From NCBI GenBank assembly GCA_048499805.1, contig JASNZF010000008.1, positions 51,288-115,287 on the forward strand: DNA of 64,000 bases, read 5' to 3'. This document shows, piece after piece, positions 35,123 through 44,005 of this stretch; the first letter of the stretch is position 1; every line of letters begins with the position of its first letter. A program made the translations under genes and the position numbers. Source of the DNA: JAWXBA01 sp048499805 (lineage in GTDB: Bacteria; Gemmatimonadota; Gemmatimonadetes; Gemmatimonadales; GWC2-71-9). The notes beneath the pieces were generated by a model that was given only the letters and a program-made list of their open reading frames with translations, searched no databases and was not told where the DNA came from.

Positions 35123-35193
35123 GGGCCATCTCCATCTGGCGTCGGTGCGTCGCGAACCCTGCAATCTAGCCCGGCCGCGGCACCGGAGGCCAG

Positions 35194-37605
35194 TCAGCGC
35201 GGGCGTCCGCCGGCACGCGCACGGAGCAGCTCGCGGACCCGGGTGGCCAGTTCGGACGGGGTAAACGGCTTGGGCAGGAAGCTCTGCCCTGCCCGGAGGA
35301 GCCCCTGCCAGGCAGCGTCATCGTCGGTGTAGCCCGAGACGATCAGCACCGCCGCCTCCGGGTGCCGCTGGCGGAACTCCCGGGCCAGGGCGTCCCCGCC
35401 CAGTTCCGGCATCACCAGGTCGGTCACCAGCAGGTCGAACGGCTGGGTGGCCTCCTGCGCCTGGCGGAGTGCCTCCGCACCATTGCTCGCCGAGGTGACC
35501 CGGTAGCCCGCCGCCGTCAGGGTCCGCTCGGCGAGCCGCCGCACCTGCGGTTCGTCCTCGGCCAGCAGGATGTTCCCAACCCCCTCCTCGGGCGCCGCGC
35601 CCTCCGCCCCCCCCTCGGTCTCCCCCTCCTCGGCGGCCTGCACGTGGGGGAGGCGGATCGTGAACGTGCTCCCCCGCCCCGGCGCGCTCTCCACCGTGAT
35701 GCTGCCGCCGGACTGCTCCACGATCCCGTACACCGTGGCGAGGCCCAGCCCCGTCCCCTTGCCCTGCTCCTTGGTGGTGAAGAACGGCTCGAAGATCATG
35801 GCCTGGACCTCGGCGCTCATTCCCTCCCCCTCGTCGCGCACCGCCAGCACGACCTCGCCCTCCGCCCGGCGCGTGGTGACGAAGATCCGCCCCCCCGCCG
35901 GCATGGCATCCCGGGCATTGAGGGAAAGGTTGACCAGGACCTGCTCGAACTGGCCCGGGTCGAGGCTCACCGTCATCGGGGTATCCGGCAGGTCGAGGAT
36001 CAGTTCCACCCGCTCGCCCAGCAGCCGCCGGAGCAACCGGGTCACCTCGTGGATCATCCGGTTGAGATCCGAGACGCGCGGCCGAACGACCTGCCGGCGT
36101 GCAAACGCCAGCAGCTGCTGAGTCAGCCGGGCTGCCCGGGTCGCCGCCTTCAGGATCTCGGCCGCATCGGCACGCCGCGGATCCTCCTGATCGAGGCTGG
36201 CGTTCAGCAGCTGGGCGTACCCCGAGATGGCCGTGATCACGTTGTTGAAGTCGTGTGCGATGCCCCCCGCCAGGCGTCCGACCGCCGCCAGCTTCTGGCC
36301 ATGCGCCAGTCGTTCCTCAAGGTGCCTCTGGTCGGTCACATCCTGCATGAGGGACAGGACACACGCCACGCCGTCCAGGTCGAGGGTGCGACCGGAGTAC
36401 AGGGCGTGCCGCACCTGGCCGCTCGGGGTCCGGAACTGGATCGGGAAGCTGCGGACCATCCCGGCAGTGATCACGGCATTGATCGCCTCGGTCCAGTCGC
36501 CGGAGGTGACCACCTGCATCAGCTCCGAAATGGTTCGGCCGACGACCCCGTCCCGGGATTGCCCCAGCAACGCGCCGACCCCGTCGTTCGCCTCCAGGAT
36601 CACGCCATCCGAGGCACGGACGAGCAACGCCGCATCGGGACTGAGGGCAAAGAGGCGCTCGAACTTCTCCTCGCCCAGGCGACGACTGCGCTCCTCCTCC
36701 TCACGGCGGCGCGCCCGGGCCCGACCAGCCGCCAGCCCGGCACTCAGGCCCGTGAGGAGCGCCAGGAGCCCCAGCGCCAGCCGGGCAAGGAACAGGTCCT
36801 CGGCAATGGCGCCATCCCACCCGGCGATCGGGATGATCCCAAGCTGCCACTCCCCCTCGGCCAGTGTGATCGTGGCAAGGACGGGATCCGATTGGAACAC
36901 CGCGGAATCGCCGGCGAAAACACCGGCTCCCGACGAGCGGAGCCCGAGCTTGAGCGTGGGGAGGCGGTCCGCACCGGCCTCGGAGAGGATGGGCGGGAGG
37001 TCGAGCACCACCGCCACGACCGCCAGCAGTTCCCCACCGGGGCCTCGGGCCGGCATGCGCGAGATCAGTCCCATCCCGCCCTGTACCAGCTCGGCAGGCC
37101 CCGAGAGCACGACCCCGCTTGCCTGCTCCGAGCGCCGGTAGTCCTCCCGGATGAAGCTGCGGGGGTCGTCCAGCAGGTTGTAGCCGATGGCCCGCTCATT
37201 GCCCGCGAGCGGATACGTCTGCCGGATGATCCCGTCCTGGACCCATTGGACCGTGCGAATGCCTGAAATGCTGCCCTGCAGGCGGCTCGCGTAGGCCAGG
37301 AAGTCGGCCTCGAAGCCCGGTCGGTTGAAGTGGACCTCCACGAAGGCCCGCAGGCCGTTGAGCAGGGCCATCCGATGGTTGAGCGCGCCCGAGAGCGCGA
37401 GCCCCACCGCCATGCCGCTCGCGGAAACGTCGACCCGCACATCGTCGAGAAGTTCCCGCCGATACTGGCGTTCCAGGGGAATCGCAAGCAGGGTGGCGAC
37501 CAGCATGGCAATCAGGGCCGGACGCCCCCCGCCAACGAATGCGGCCCACCCTGTCACCTGGACAGGATGGGCCGGGCGCACTCCGGTCGGGACGGGCGGC
37601 GTCAT
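35194..37605 (-). CDS. Hybrid sensor histidine kinase (CHASE-PAS-HisKA-HATPase-REC)
   Basis: The 803-residue membrane kinase has transmembrane segments at about residues 28-45 and 271-293 flanking an extracytoplasmic CHASE-type sensor. A PAS domain follows (about 312-425), then the dimerisation/phosphoacceptor helix with His451 in GGIAHDFNNVITAISGYAQ. The ATPase domain has the N box (NLSLNARDAM), G1 (VRDEGEGM), F box and G2 (GKGTGLGLATV). A C-terminal receiver (ILLAEDEPQVRR, LLVTDLVMPELGG) ends the protein. The ligand is unknown and no separate response regulator is encoded nearby. The gene follows fabF by 10 nt and precedes mqnE. Confidence 0.92.
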   Translation of the reverse strand: MTPPVPTGVRPAHPVQVTGWAAFVGGGRPALIAMLVATLLAIPLERQYRRELLDDVRVDVSASGMAVGLALSGALNHRMALLNGLRAFVEVHFNRPGFEADFLAYASRLQGSISGIRTVQWVQDGIIRQTYPLAGNERAIGYNLLDDPRSFIREDYRRSEQASGVVLSGPAELVQGGMGLISRMPARGPGGELLAVVAVVLDLPPILSEAGADRLPTLKLGLRSSGAGVFAGDSAVFQSDPVLATITLAEGEWQLGIIPIAGWDGAIAEDLFLARLALGLLALLTGLSAGLAAGRARARRREEEERSRRLGEEKFERLFALSPDAALLVRASDGVILEANDGVGALLGQSRDGVVGRTISELMQVVTSGDWTEAINAVITAGMVRSFPIQFRTPSGQVRHALYSGRTLDLDGVACVLSLMQDVTDQRHLEERLAHGQKLAAVGRLAGGIAHDFNNVITAISGYAQLLNASLDQEDPRRADAAEILKAATRAARLTQQLLAFARRQVVRPRVSDLNRMIHEVTRLLRRLLGERVELILDLPDTPMTVSLDPGQFEQVLVNLSLNARDAMPAGGRIFVTTRRAEGEVVLAVRDEGEGMSAEVQAMIFEPFFTTKEQGKGTGLGLATVYGIVEQSGGSITVESAPGRGSTFTIRLPHVQAAEEGETEGGAEGAAPEEGVGNILLAEDEPQVRRLAERTLTAAGYRVTSASNGAEALRQAQEATQPFDLLVTDLVMPELGGDALAREFRQRHPEAAVLIVSGYTDDDAAWQGLLRAGQSFLPKPFTPSELATRVRELLRARAGGRPR

Positions 37606-37615
37606 CCGCCGGGAC

Positions 37616-38878
37616 TCACGGCCGGAATCGGGTCACCGCAAGGGTGGCATTGTGTCCGCCGAAGCCGAAGGCGTTGGACAGCGCAACATCCACCTGCCGC
37701 TCCCTCCGGACATTGGGGGCGCAATCCAGGTCGCATTCCGGGTCGGGGGTCACCTGGTTGATCGTGGGTGGGATCACCCCGGTGGTTGCGGCCTGCAGGG
37801 CCACCACGAACTCGAGCGCGCCGGCGGCGCCGAGCAGGTGCCCGGTCATCGACTTGGTGGACCCGAACACGAGCTTCCGGGCGTGGTCCCCGAAGACTGC
37901 CTTGACGGCATGGGTCTCGGCGATGTCGCCGAGGGGGGTCGACGTCCCGTGGGCATTGATGTAATCGACCCGACCGGGCTCAATGTTCCCATCGGCGAGG
38001 CAGAGGTGCATGGCCCGCTGCGCCCCCTCCCCTTCCGGTGCCGGGGCGCTCATGTGGTAGGCGTCGCCCGACAACCCGTAGCCGACGACCTCGCCCAGGA
38101 TGGTCGCCCCCCGGCGCTCGGCGTGTTCCAGGCTCTCCAGCACGACCACCGCACCACCATCGCCGAGGACGAACCCATCACGGTCCCGGTCGAACGGCCG
38201 GCTGGCCGCGGCGGGGTCATCGTTGCGAGTGGACATCGCCTTCATGTTGGCGAACGCCGCCACCGTCAGGCCGGTGATCGCGGCCTCCGCGCCCCCGGTC
38301 ACCATGGCGTCGGCGTCGCCGTCCCGGATCATCCGGTAACTCTCGCCGATGGCATGGGCGGAGGAGGCACAGGCCGAGACCGGGGCGAAGTTGGGTCCCC
38401 GCAGGCCGTACCGGATGGAGACGAGCCCGGCAGCCATGTTGGGGATGAACATGGGGACGAAGAACGGCGAGACCCGGTCGGGGCCCTTCTCCAGGAAGGC
38501 GCGGCAGTTGTCCTCGAAGGTCTGCATGCCCCCGATGCCGCTCCCGATCACGACGCCCACGCGATTGGGATCGGGAACCTGGGTGTCGAGGCCGGCCTGG
38601 ACCACGGCCTGGTGCGCGGCCGCGATCGCATACTGCGCGAACAGGTCGAACCGGCGGGCTTCCTTCCGGTCAATGTACGGCGCGGGGTCGAACCCCCGGA
38701 CCTCACAGGCGATCCGGACCTGGTGCCGCTCGGTGTCGAACTTGGTGATCGGCCCGGCGCCAGAGGTGCCGGCGAGCAGCGCGGCCCAGGCATCGGGGGC
38801 ACTGAGGCCGACGGGCGTCACCATCCCGACGCCCGTCACCACCACCCGACGCCGCAGGCTACTTCCCAATCTTGTCAT
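37616..38878 (-). CDS. fabF: 3-oxoacyl-ACP synthase II
   Basis: FabF elongates acyl-ACP with malonyl-ACP. The 420-residue condensing enzyme has the nucleophile Cys170 in SACASSAHAIGE, the catalytic histidines in NAHGTSTPLGD and KSMTGHLLGAAG, and the C-terminal NAFGFGGHNA. The ATG at 38878 overlaps the acpP 3' end by 20 nt. The acpP-fabF pair is the standard arrangement. Confidence 0.96.
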   Translation of the reverse strand: MTRLGSSLRRRVVVTGVGMVTPVGLSAPDAWAALLAGTSGAGPITKFDTERHQVRIACEVRGFDPAPYIDRKEARRFDLFAQYAIAAAHQAVVQAGLDTQVPDPNRVGVVIGSGIGGMQTFEDNCRAFLEKGPDRVSPFFVPMFIPNMAAGLVSIRYGLRGPNFAPVSACASSAHAIGESYRMIRDGDADAMVTGGAEAAITGLTVAAFANMKAMSTRNDDPAAASRPFDRDRDGFVLGDGGAVVVLESLEHAERRGATILGEVVGYGLSGDAYHMSAPAPEGEGAQRAMHLCLADGNIEPGRVDYINAHGTSTPLGDIAETHAVKAVFGDHARKLVFGSTKSMTGHLLGAAGALEFVVALQAATTGVIPPTINQVTPDPECDLDCAPNVRRERQVDVALSNAFGFGGHNATLAVTRFRP

Positions 38879-39098
38879 GCAGGTACTTCAGCGCATCCCC
38901 GACCGTCCGGAGCTTTTCGGCTTCCTCGTCGGGAATGTCGATGTCGAACTCCTTCTCGAATGCCATGACCAGCTCGACGGTGTCGAGGCTGTCGGCGCCG
39001 AGGTCCTCCATGAAGCTGGCCGTCTCGGTGAGCTTCTCGCGCTCGACGCCGAGTTCTTCGACAATGATGTCCTTGACCTTCTCCTCAATATCGCTCAT
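38859..39098 (-). CDS. acpP: Acyl carrier protein
   Basis: The 79-residue acidic protein carries fatty acyl chains on a phosphopantetheine arm attached to Ser37 in the DSL motif (GADSLDTVELV). The length, acidity and helix pattern are typical of bacterial ACP. It sits between fabG and fabF. Confidence 0.98.
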   Translation of the reverse strand: MSDIEEKVKDIIVEELGVEREKLTETASFMEDLGADSLDTVELVMAFEKEFDIDIPDEEAEKLRTVGDALKYLHDKIGK

Positions 39099-39128
39099 AC
39101 AGTCCTCAGGGAAGTGGGATGGTTGCCG

Positions 39129-39869
39129 TCAGGAGGTCATGCCGCCATCTACGACCAGCACCTGCCCGGTCACGTACCGCGCCCAGTCGGACGCGAGGTA
39201 GAGCACCGCGTGGGCCACGTCGTCGGGGTGCCCGAAACGACCCAGCGGAATCTGCTCAAATAACGCGGCGCTGGCCTCGGACGGCAAGGCACGCGTCATG
39301 TCGGTCTCGATGAACCCCGGGGCGATGCAGTTGGCCAGGATCCCGCGGCTGGCGTATTCCTTGGCCACTGACTTGGTGAACCCGATCAGCCCCGCCTTGC
39401 TGGCGGCGTAGTTGGACTGCCCCTTGTTTCCGGTCAGCCCCACCACGCTGGTGATGTTGATGATCCGGCCCCCGCGCCGCTTCATCATCCCCTTGAGGAC
39501 CAGCCGGGTGGTCAGGAATGCGGCGGTCAGGTTGGCCTGGAGGACCGCGTTCCAGTCCTCCTCGGAGAGCCGCAGCAGCAGGTTGTCCCGGGTGATCCCC
39601 GCATTGTTCACCAGGATCCCGACGGGGCCATGGGCGGCCTCGGCGCTGGCGAGCGCTGCCTCGACTTGCGCGGCATCGCCGACGTCGCATCCGACCCCGA
39701 GCACCCGCTCCCCGATGCTGGCCGCCACCTCGGACGCCGCCCCGGCGTTCCGCCCCGCGATGGTGACGGCGGCGCCCGCCGCATGCAGCGCCCGAGCGAT
39801 CGCGAGTCCGATCCCCCGGGTGCCCCCGGTCACGAATGCGGACTGGCCAGCGAGATCGATCCCGATCAC
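39129..39869 (-). CDS. fabG: 3-oxoacyl-ACP reductase
   Basis: FabG reduces 3-oxoacyl-ACP with NADPH. The 246-residue short-chain dehydrogenase has the nucleotide motif VTGGTRGIG, the NNAG motif (LVNNAGIT) and the Ser-Tyr-Lys triad in ITSVVGLTGNKGQSNYAASK. The GTG at 39869 overlaps the fabD stop as GTGA and gives the usual length, so the long upstream extension is not used. Confidence 0.95.
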   Translation of the reverse strand: MIGIDLAGQSAFVTGGTRGIGLAIARALHAAGAAVTIAGRNAGAASEVAASIGERVLGVGCDVGDAAQVEAALASAEAAHGPVGILVNNAGITRDNLLLRLSEEDWNAVLQANLTAAFLTTRLVLKGMMKRRGGRIINITSVVGLTGNKGQSNYAASKAGLIGFTKSVAKEYASRGILANCIAPGFIETDMTRALPSEASAALFEQIPLGRFGHPDDVAHAVLYLASDWARYVTGQVLVVDGGMTS

Positions 39870-40792
39870 TGGAGGAAGGCCTCCACCTCGGCCGCGGTCC
39901 CGAGCGTCAGGGTCTGCGGGCCGGGCAGGATGCGCTTGAGCAGTCCGCTCAGGACGCTCCCCGGACCGATCTCCAGCCAGGAGAGCTCCGGGGCGAGGTT
40001 GTCCGCCACGAGCATCGATTCCACCCACCGCACCGGGGCAGTGAGCTGCTCGGCCAGCAGTCGGGTGGCATCCGCCGGTCGCAGGACCACCTCCGCGCTG
40101 GCATTCGCGATCACCGGAAAGGCGGGGGCCAACAGGGTCACCTCGGAGAGGGCGGCGCGAAGCCCCGGCTCGGCCGGCGCCATCAGCGGCGAGTGGAAGG
40201 CGCCGCTCACCTTGAGGGGCAGCACCCGCTTGGCTCCCGCGGCCTTGCAGAGGATCCCGGCCTGCTCCACCGCGGCGGGATCCCCGGAGATGACCGTCTG
40301 GTCGGGCGCGTTGATGTTGGCGGCCACCGCACTGCCGTGGCCCCCGCTACTGGCGGCCGCGCACGCCGCCGCCACCTCGGCGGTCCCCAGTCCGAGCACC
40401 GCCGCCATCGCCCCCGGCCGGGCCATCCCGGCCTGGTGCATCAATTCCCCGCGACGCCGGACCAGCTGGGCCGCCTGGGTGGGGCCGAGGGATCCGGCCG
40501 CCACCCAGGCGCTGTACTCGCCGAGGCTGTGGCCCGCCGCCGCCGCGACCTCGGTGAGCCGCGGCCCGACGACGGCCAGGACCGCGGCCGAGTGGGCCAG
40601 GATCGCGGGCTGGGTGTTGTGGGTCAGGTTGAGCTCGTCCTCGGGCCCCTCCCACATCAGCCGGGAGAGCGGGGTCCCGAGCGCCTCGTCGATGGCCAGG
40701 AAGGTGTCCAGCGCCTCGGGGAACCGGTCGGCGAGGTCGCGGCCCATGCCGACGCGCTGGGCGCCCTGGCCGGGAAAGAGCAGGACCCTCAC
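39866..40792 (-). CDS. fabD: Malonyl-CoA:ACP transacylase
   Basis: FabD moves malonyl from CoA to ACP. The 308-residue protein has the N-terminal LLFPGQGAQRVGMG, the nucleophile serine in GHSLGEYSAWVAAG and the catalytic histidine in VSGAFHSPLM. The GTG at 40792 overlaps the fabH stop by 4 nt; an adjacent in-frame GTG at 40795 is equally possible. The much longer upstream frame is a fabH shadow. Confidence 0.94.
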   Translation of the reverse strand: MRVLLFPGQGAQRVGMGRDLADRFPEALDTFLAIDEALGTPLSRLMWEGPEDELNLTHNTQPAILAHSAAVLAVVGPRLTEVAAAAGHSLGEYSAWVAAGSLGPTQAAQLVRRRGELMHQAGMARPGAMAAVLGLGTAEVAAACAAASSGGHGSAVAANINAPDQTVISGDPAAVEQAGILCKAAGAKRVLPLKVSGAFHSPLMAPAEPGLRAALSEVTLLAPAFPVIANASAEVVLRPADATRLLAEQLTAPVRWVESMLVADNLAPELSWLEIGPGSVLSGLLKRILPGPQTLTLGTAAEVEAFLQ

Positions 40793-41781
40793 CACCGCAG
40801 CACCGTCGCGCCCCACGTGAAACCGGCGCCGAAGGTGACCAGCATGATCAGCATCCCGGGCTTGAGCCGCCCCTCCTCCACCGCCTGGGCCAGGGCCAGC
40901 GGAATCGACGCCGCCGAGGTGTTGCCGTAGCGGTCCACGTTCACCATGACCTTGGACATCGGCACCCCCGCGTGCTTGGCGGTGGCCTCGATGATCCGGA
41001 TGTTGGCCTGGTGCGGGACGAGCAGGTCCAGCTCCTCCGCCGACACCCCGGCCCTCGCCAGCGCCTGGTCGCAGGCCCGGGCCATCGCCAGCACCGCCGA
41101 CTTGAAGACCTCCCGGCCGGCCATGCGGATGAAGTGACTGCGCTCGTCGACGACCTTCTGGCTCACCGGGTCGTTCGATCCGCCCCCGGGAATGTAGAGC
41201 AGGTCGGCCAGGTTCCCGTCCGAGCCCAGCACGCTCGAGAGGACCCCGCGTCCGTCCGCGCCGGCCGGCTGGACCACCGCGGCCCCGGCCCCGTCGCCGA
41301 AGAGGATGGCGGTCGAACGGTCGGTGACATCGGTGATGGTGGAGAGCTTCTCCGCGCCCAGCGCCAACACGGTGCTGGCCTGGCCGCTGGCGATCAGGCT
41401 CTCGGCGATGGTCAGGGCATAGACGAATCCCGGGCAGGCCGCCACGATGTCGAACGCCAGGGCGTTGGTGGCGCCCAACCGGGCCTGGAGGTCGCAGGCG
41501 GTCGAGGGCAGCCGCCGGTCGGGACTGACGGTGCCCAGCACGATCGCGTCGACGGACTCGGGGGCCACCCCCGCCCCGGCCAGCGCCTGGCGCGAGGCGG
41601 TCTCGCAGAGGGAGGCCAGCGAGGTCTCGGGGCCGGCGATCCGCCGCTCGCGGATCCCGGTGCGCTCGACGATCCACTCGTCGGTCGTGTCGAGGGTGCG
41701 CTCGAAATCAGCGTTGGTGACGACACGGTCCGGCACGGCGATCCCGAGTCCGGTGACGCGTGCAATCGGGGGACGGCTCAC
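40789..41781 (-). CDS. fabH: 3-oxoacyl-ACP synthase III
   Basis: FabH starts fatty acid synthesis by condensing an acyl-CoA primer with malonyl-ACP. The 330-residue enzyme has Cys116 in AACPGFVYAL, the catalytic His in PHQANIRI and the Asn in GNTSAASIPLA. The GTG at 41781 overlaps plsX as GTGA and gives the standard length. Confidence 0.96.
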   Translation of the reverse strand: MSRPPIARVTGLGIAVPDRVVTNADFERTLDTTDEWIVERTGIRERRIAGPETSLASLCETASRQALAGAGVAPESVDAIVLGTVSPDRRLPSTACDLQARLGATNALAFDIVAACPGFVYALTIAESLIASGQASTVLALGAEKLSTITDVTDRSTAILFGDGAGAAVVQPAGADGRGVLSSVLGSDGNLADLLYIPGGGSNDPVSQKVVDERSHFIRMAGREVFKSAVLAMARACDQALARAGVSAEELDLLVPHQANIRIIEATAKHAGVPMSKVMVNVDRYGNTSAASIPLALAQAVEEGRLKPGMLIMLVTFGAGFTWGATVLRW

Positions 41782-42794
41782 GCAGGATCCGAGGTGGGAT
41801 GCCCGGCGAACTCGGCGGCGATGTGCTGCGACAGCTGGCACTCCACCGACTGCACCGCGACCCGGATGGCGTTCTTGATGGCGTTGGCGTTCGAGGCCCC
41901 GTGGCAGATGATGCTGACCCCCTTCACCCCGAGGAGCGGCGACCCCCCGTACTGCGAGTAGTCGAGCATCCGGAACGCCGCCCGGATCTCCGGCCGCTCC
42001 CACATGTCGGGCGCGCCCTCCTGCGCCAGGTGCATCACGAGGTGGAGCACCGACTCGTAGAACTTGAGAACCACGTTGCCGGTGAAGCCGTCGCTGACGA
42101 TGACGTCCACGCGCCCGAACCGGGAGTGGCCGGCCAGGATGTCCCGCCCCTCGACATTGCCGACGTAGTTGAGGGCGTGGGCGTTGGCCTTGAGGCGCTC
42201 GTGCGCGGCGCGCACCGTGGCGCCGCCCTTTTCGTCCTCCTCGCCGACATTGAGCAGCCCGACGGTCGGGTTCTCGCGCCGGAGGACATCGCGCATGTAG
42301 ACGCTGCCGAGGGCGGCAAAGCCCTCGAGTTCGCGGGGGGAGCAGTCGACGTTGGCGCCGGCATCGAGGAGGAGGACCGGGCCGGCCGCCGTGGGAAGCA
42401 GCGCGCCCACCGTGGCGCGGTCCACCCCGTCGTGGAGCCCGAGCAGGACGGTGGAACCGGCCAGCATGGCGCCGGTGTTGCCGGCGGAGACGAACGCGTC
42501 GGAGGCGCCCTTGGCGACCCGGCCCAGGCCGACGACGATGCTGCTCTGCCGCTTCTGGCGGATGGCCTGGAGGGGCTTCTCGCTGGGGCCGATCACCTCC
42601 GCCGCCGGCACCACCTCCAGCCGGCTCCGGTCGGCTTCCGGATGGCGGGCGAGTTCGGCCTCGATCGCCTCCGGAATGCCGACGAGCTGCACGACGAAGC
42701 CCGGGGGCAGGTCGCGCAGCGCGTCCAGGGCACCCTGGATCTCAGTGGCGGGGGCGGCGTCGCCCCCCATCGCGTCGAGGCCGACGCGGATCAC
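41778..42794 (-). CDS. plsX: Phosphate acyltransferase PlsX
   Basis: PlsX makes acyl-phosphate from acyl-ACP for phospholipid synthesis. The 338-residue protein begins VIRVGLDAMGGDAAP and carries the family segments AGNTGAMLAGS and DGFTGNVVLKFYE. The GTG at 42794 is 2 nt from the rpmF stop. The order rpmF-plsX-fabH is widely conserved. Confidence 0.96.
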   Translation of the reverse strand: MIRVGLDAMGGDAAPATEIQGALDALRDLPPGFVVQLVGIPEAIEAELARHPEADRSRLEVVPAAEVIGPSEKPLQAIRQKRQSSIVVGLGRVAKGASDAFVSAGNTGAMLAGSTVLLGLHDGVDRATVGALLPTAAGPVLLLDAGANVDCSPRELEGFAALGSVYMRDVLRRENPTVGLLNVGEEDEKGGATVRAAHERLKANAHALNYVGNVEGRDILAGHSRFGRVDVIVSDGFTGNVVLKFYESVLHLVMHLAQEGAPDMWERPEIRAAFRMLDYSQYGGSPLLGVKGVSIICHGASNANAIKNAIRVAVQSVECQLSQHIAAEFAGHPTSDPA

Positions 42795-42796
42795 CT

Positions 42797-42979
42797 TCAG
42801 CTGTCCTCAACCTCGAGGCGCTTCTTCCCGCCATAGTACCCGCAGGCATCGCAGACGCGGTGCGGGAGGCGGGGGGCGCTGCAGCGCGGGCAGCCCTGGG
42901 GCGCCATGCCGGCGCCGGAGTGGTGGCCGCGGCGGAGCCGCTTGCGGGACTTCGAGGTGCGACGCTTGGGGACTGCCAT
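42797..42979 (-). CDS. rpmF: 50S ribosomal protein L32
   Basis: The 60-residue basic protein starts MAVPKRRTSKSRKRLRRGHH and has the L32 zinc ribbon (CPRC and CDAC). The ATG at 42979 follows AGGA at 6 nt; the 17-residue in-frame extension has no family match. It lies between yceD and plsX as in many bacteria. Confidence 0.97.
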   Translation of the reverse strand: MAVPKRRTSKSRKRLRRGHHSGAGMAPQGCPRCSAPRLPHRVCDACGYYGGKKRLEVEDS

Positions 42980-42986
42980 GGGTTCC

Positions 42987-43460
42987 TCAGCTCGGTTCTG
43001 GGGCCGCGGCACAGCCGCAGGGCCCCGCATTCAGGTCTGCACCGCAGCGCGGGCAGAGCCCGGCGCAATCCTCGCGGCACAGCACAAAGGCCGGGGCAGC
43101 GAGCAGCAACTCCTCGCGCACGGCCGGGGCGACCGAAACGACGGTCACCGGCTCCTCCAGCAGGTACATCCCCGGATCATCGGCGGCGTCCGGATCCGGG
43201 GTGAACAGCGCCTCGACCGTACTGTCCACCGCCGTCACGACATCGGCCAGGCAACGCCGGCACTCCCCGCGGACCGGGGCCTGGATCCGCCCCCGCCAGG
43301 TGAAGGTCATCCGCTCGGGGGTCCCGTCCAGCACCCCGCTCACCGTCACCGGCCCCGCCAACTGCACCCCCACATCCTGCAGGACCGGGTGATCCACGGG
43401 CAGCACGTCGTCGGTCGCGACGGGCCCTCGGCGCAGCTCCCGCAGGTCCACTTGAAGCAT
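42987..43460 (-). CDS. yceD: YceD/DUF177 family protein (23S rRNA accumulation)
   Basis: The 157-residue protein has the DUF177 core ending in four paired cysteines (CRRCLAD, then CREDCAGLCPRCG and CGC). YceD homologues affect 23S rRNA levels, and the gene usually precedes rpmF, as here (8 nt gap). The ATG at 43460 lies just after a promoter-like element. It heads the long fab-mqn run. Confidence 0.85.
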   Translation of the reverse strand: MLQVDLRELRRGPVATDDVLPVDHPVLQDVGVQLAGPVTVSGVLDGTPERMTFTWRGRIQAPVRGECRRCLADVVTAVDSTVEALFTPDPDAADDPGMYLLEEPVTVVSVAPAVREELLLAAPAFVLCREDCAGLCPRCGADLNAGPCGCAAAPEPS

Positions 43461-43468
43461 AGCCCTTA

Positions 43469-43497
43469 AACCTACCAGTACGAGTAACTTAGGTCAA
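43469..43497 (-). promoter_or_regulatory. Candidate promoter for the yceD-rpmF-plsX-fab run
   Basis: TTGACC (43497-43492, overlapping the ndk stop) and TAGGTT (43474-43469) are 17 nt apart on the - strand. The -10 ends 8 nt before the yceD ATG, so the transcript would have almost no leader, as at kdsB. Confidence 0.6.
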
Positions 43498-43934
43498 GCG
43501 ACGCCACCGCCGAGCTGGGCCCGCTCGGCTTCCGGGAAGAAGAAGGCGATCTCTCGGGCCGCGTTCTCGTCGCTGTCGGACCCGTGGACCGCATTCCGCC
43601 CCTTCGACTCCGCGAAGAGCTTGCGTATGGTGCCGTCGGCCGCCTCGGCCGGATCGGTGGCGCCAATCAGGGTCCGGAACCCGGCCACCGCGTCGGCCCG
43701 CTCCAGGGCCATCGGCAGGCAGGGACCGGAAGTCATGAACTCCACCAGTTCCCCATAGAACGGCCGCTCGCGGTGCACCGCGTAGAACGCCTCGGCCTGG
43801 GCCCGGGTCAGCCGCACCAGCCGGGTGGCCCGCACGGTGAACCCGGCGGCCTCGATGTGGGCCACGATCTTGCCGAGGTTGCCCGCGGCCACACCATCCG
43901 GCTTGACGATGCCGAGCGTCTGCGTACCTGCCAT
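43494..43934 (-). CDS. ndk: Nucleoside diphosphate kinase
   Basis: Ndk balances NTP pools by phosphate transfer from ATP. The 146-residue protein has TLGIVKPDGVAAG at the N-terminus and the active-site histidine in GRNAVHGSDSDENA. The ATG at 43934 has GGAG at 8 nt. It lies downstream of sucCD, a common pairing because the cycle enzyme can produce GTP. Confidence 0.97.
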   Translation of the reverse strand: MAGTQTLGIVKPDGVAAGNLGKIVAHIEAAGFTVRATRLVRLTRAQAEAFYAVHRERPFYGELVEFMTSGPCLPMALERADAVAGFRTLIGATDPAEAADGTIRKLFAESKGRNAVHGSDSDENAAREIAFFFPEAERAQLGGGVA

Positions 43935-43977
43935 GCGTCGTGCTCCGTGCAAAGGAATCAGGGGTCCGGGGTCAGGG

Positions 43978-43993
43978 CCGGCCGGTCGGCCGG
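43978..43993. terminator. GC-rich hairpin between sucD and ndk
   Basis: Arms CCGGCCG and CGGCCGG flank a 2 nt centre just downstream of the sucD stop. No T tract follows, so it may be a pause, a partial terminator or an mRNA stabiliser. Confidence 0.3.
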
Positions 43994-44005
43994 GCTGGCT
44001 CCGGT

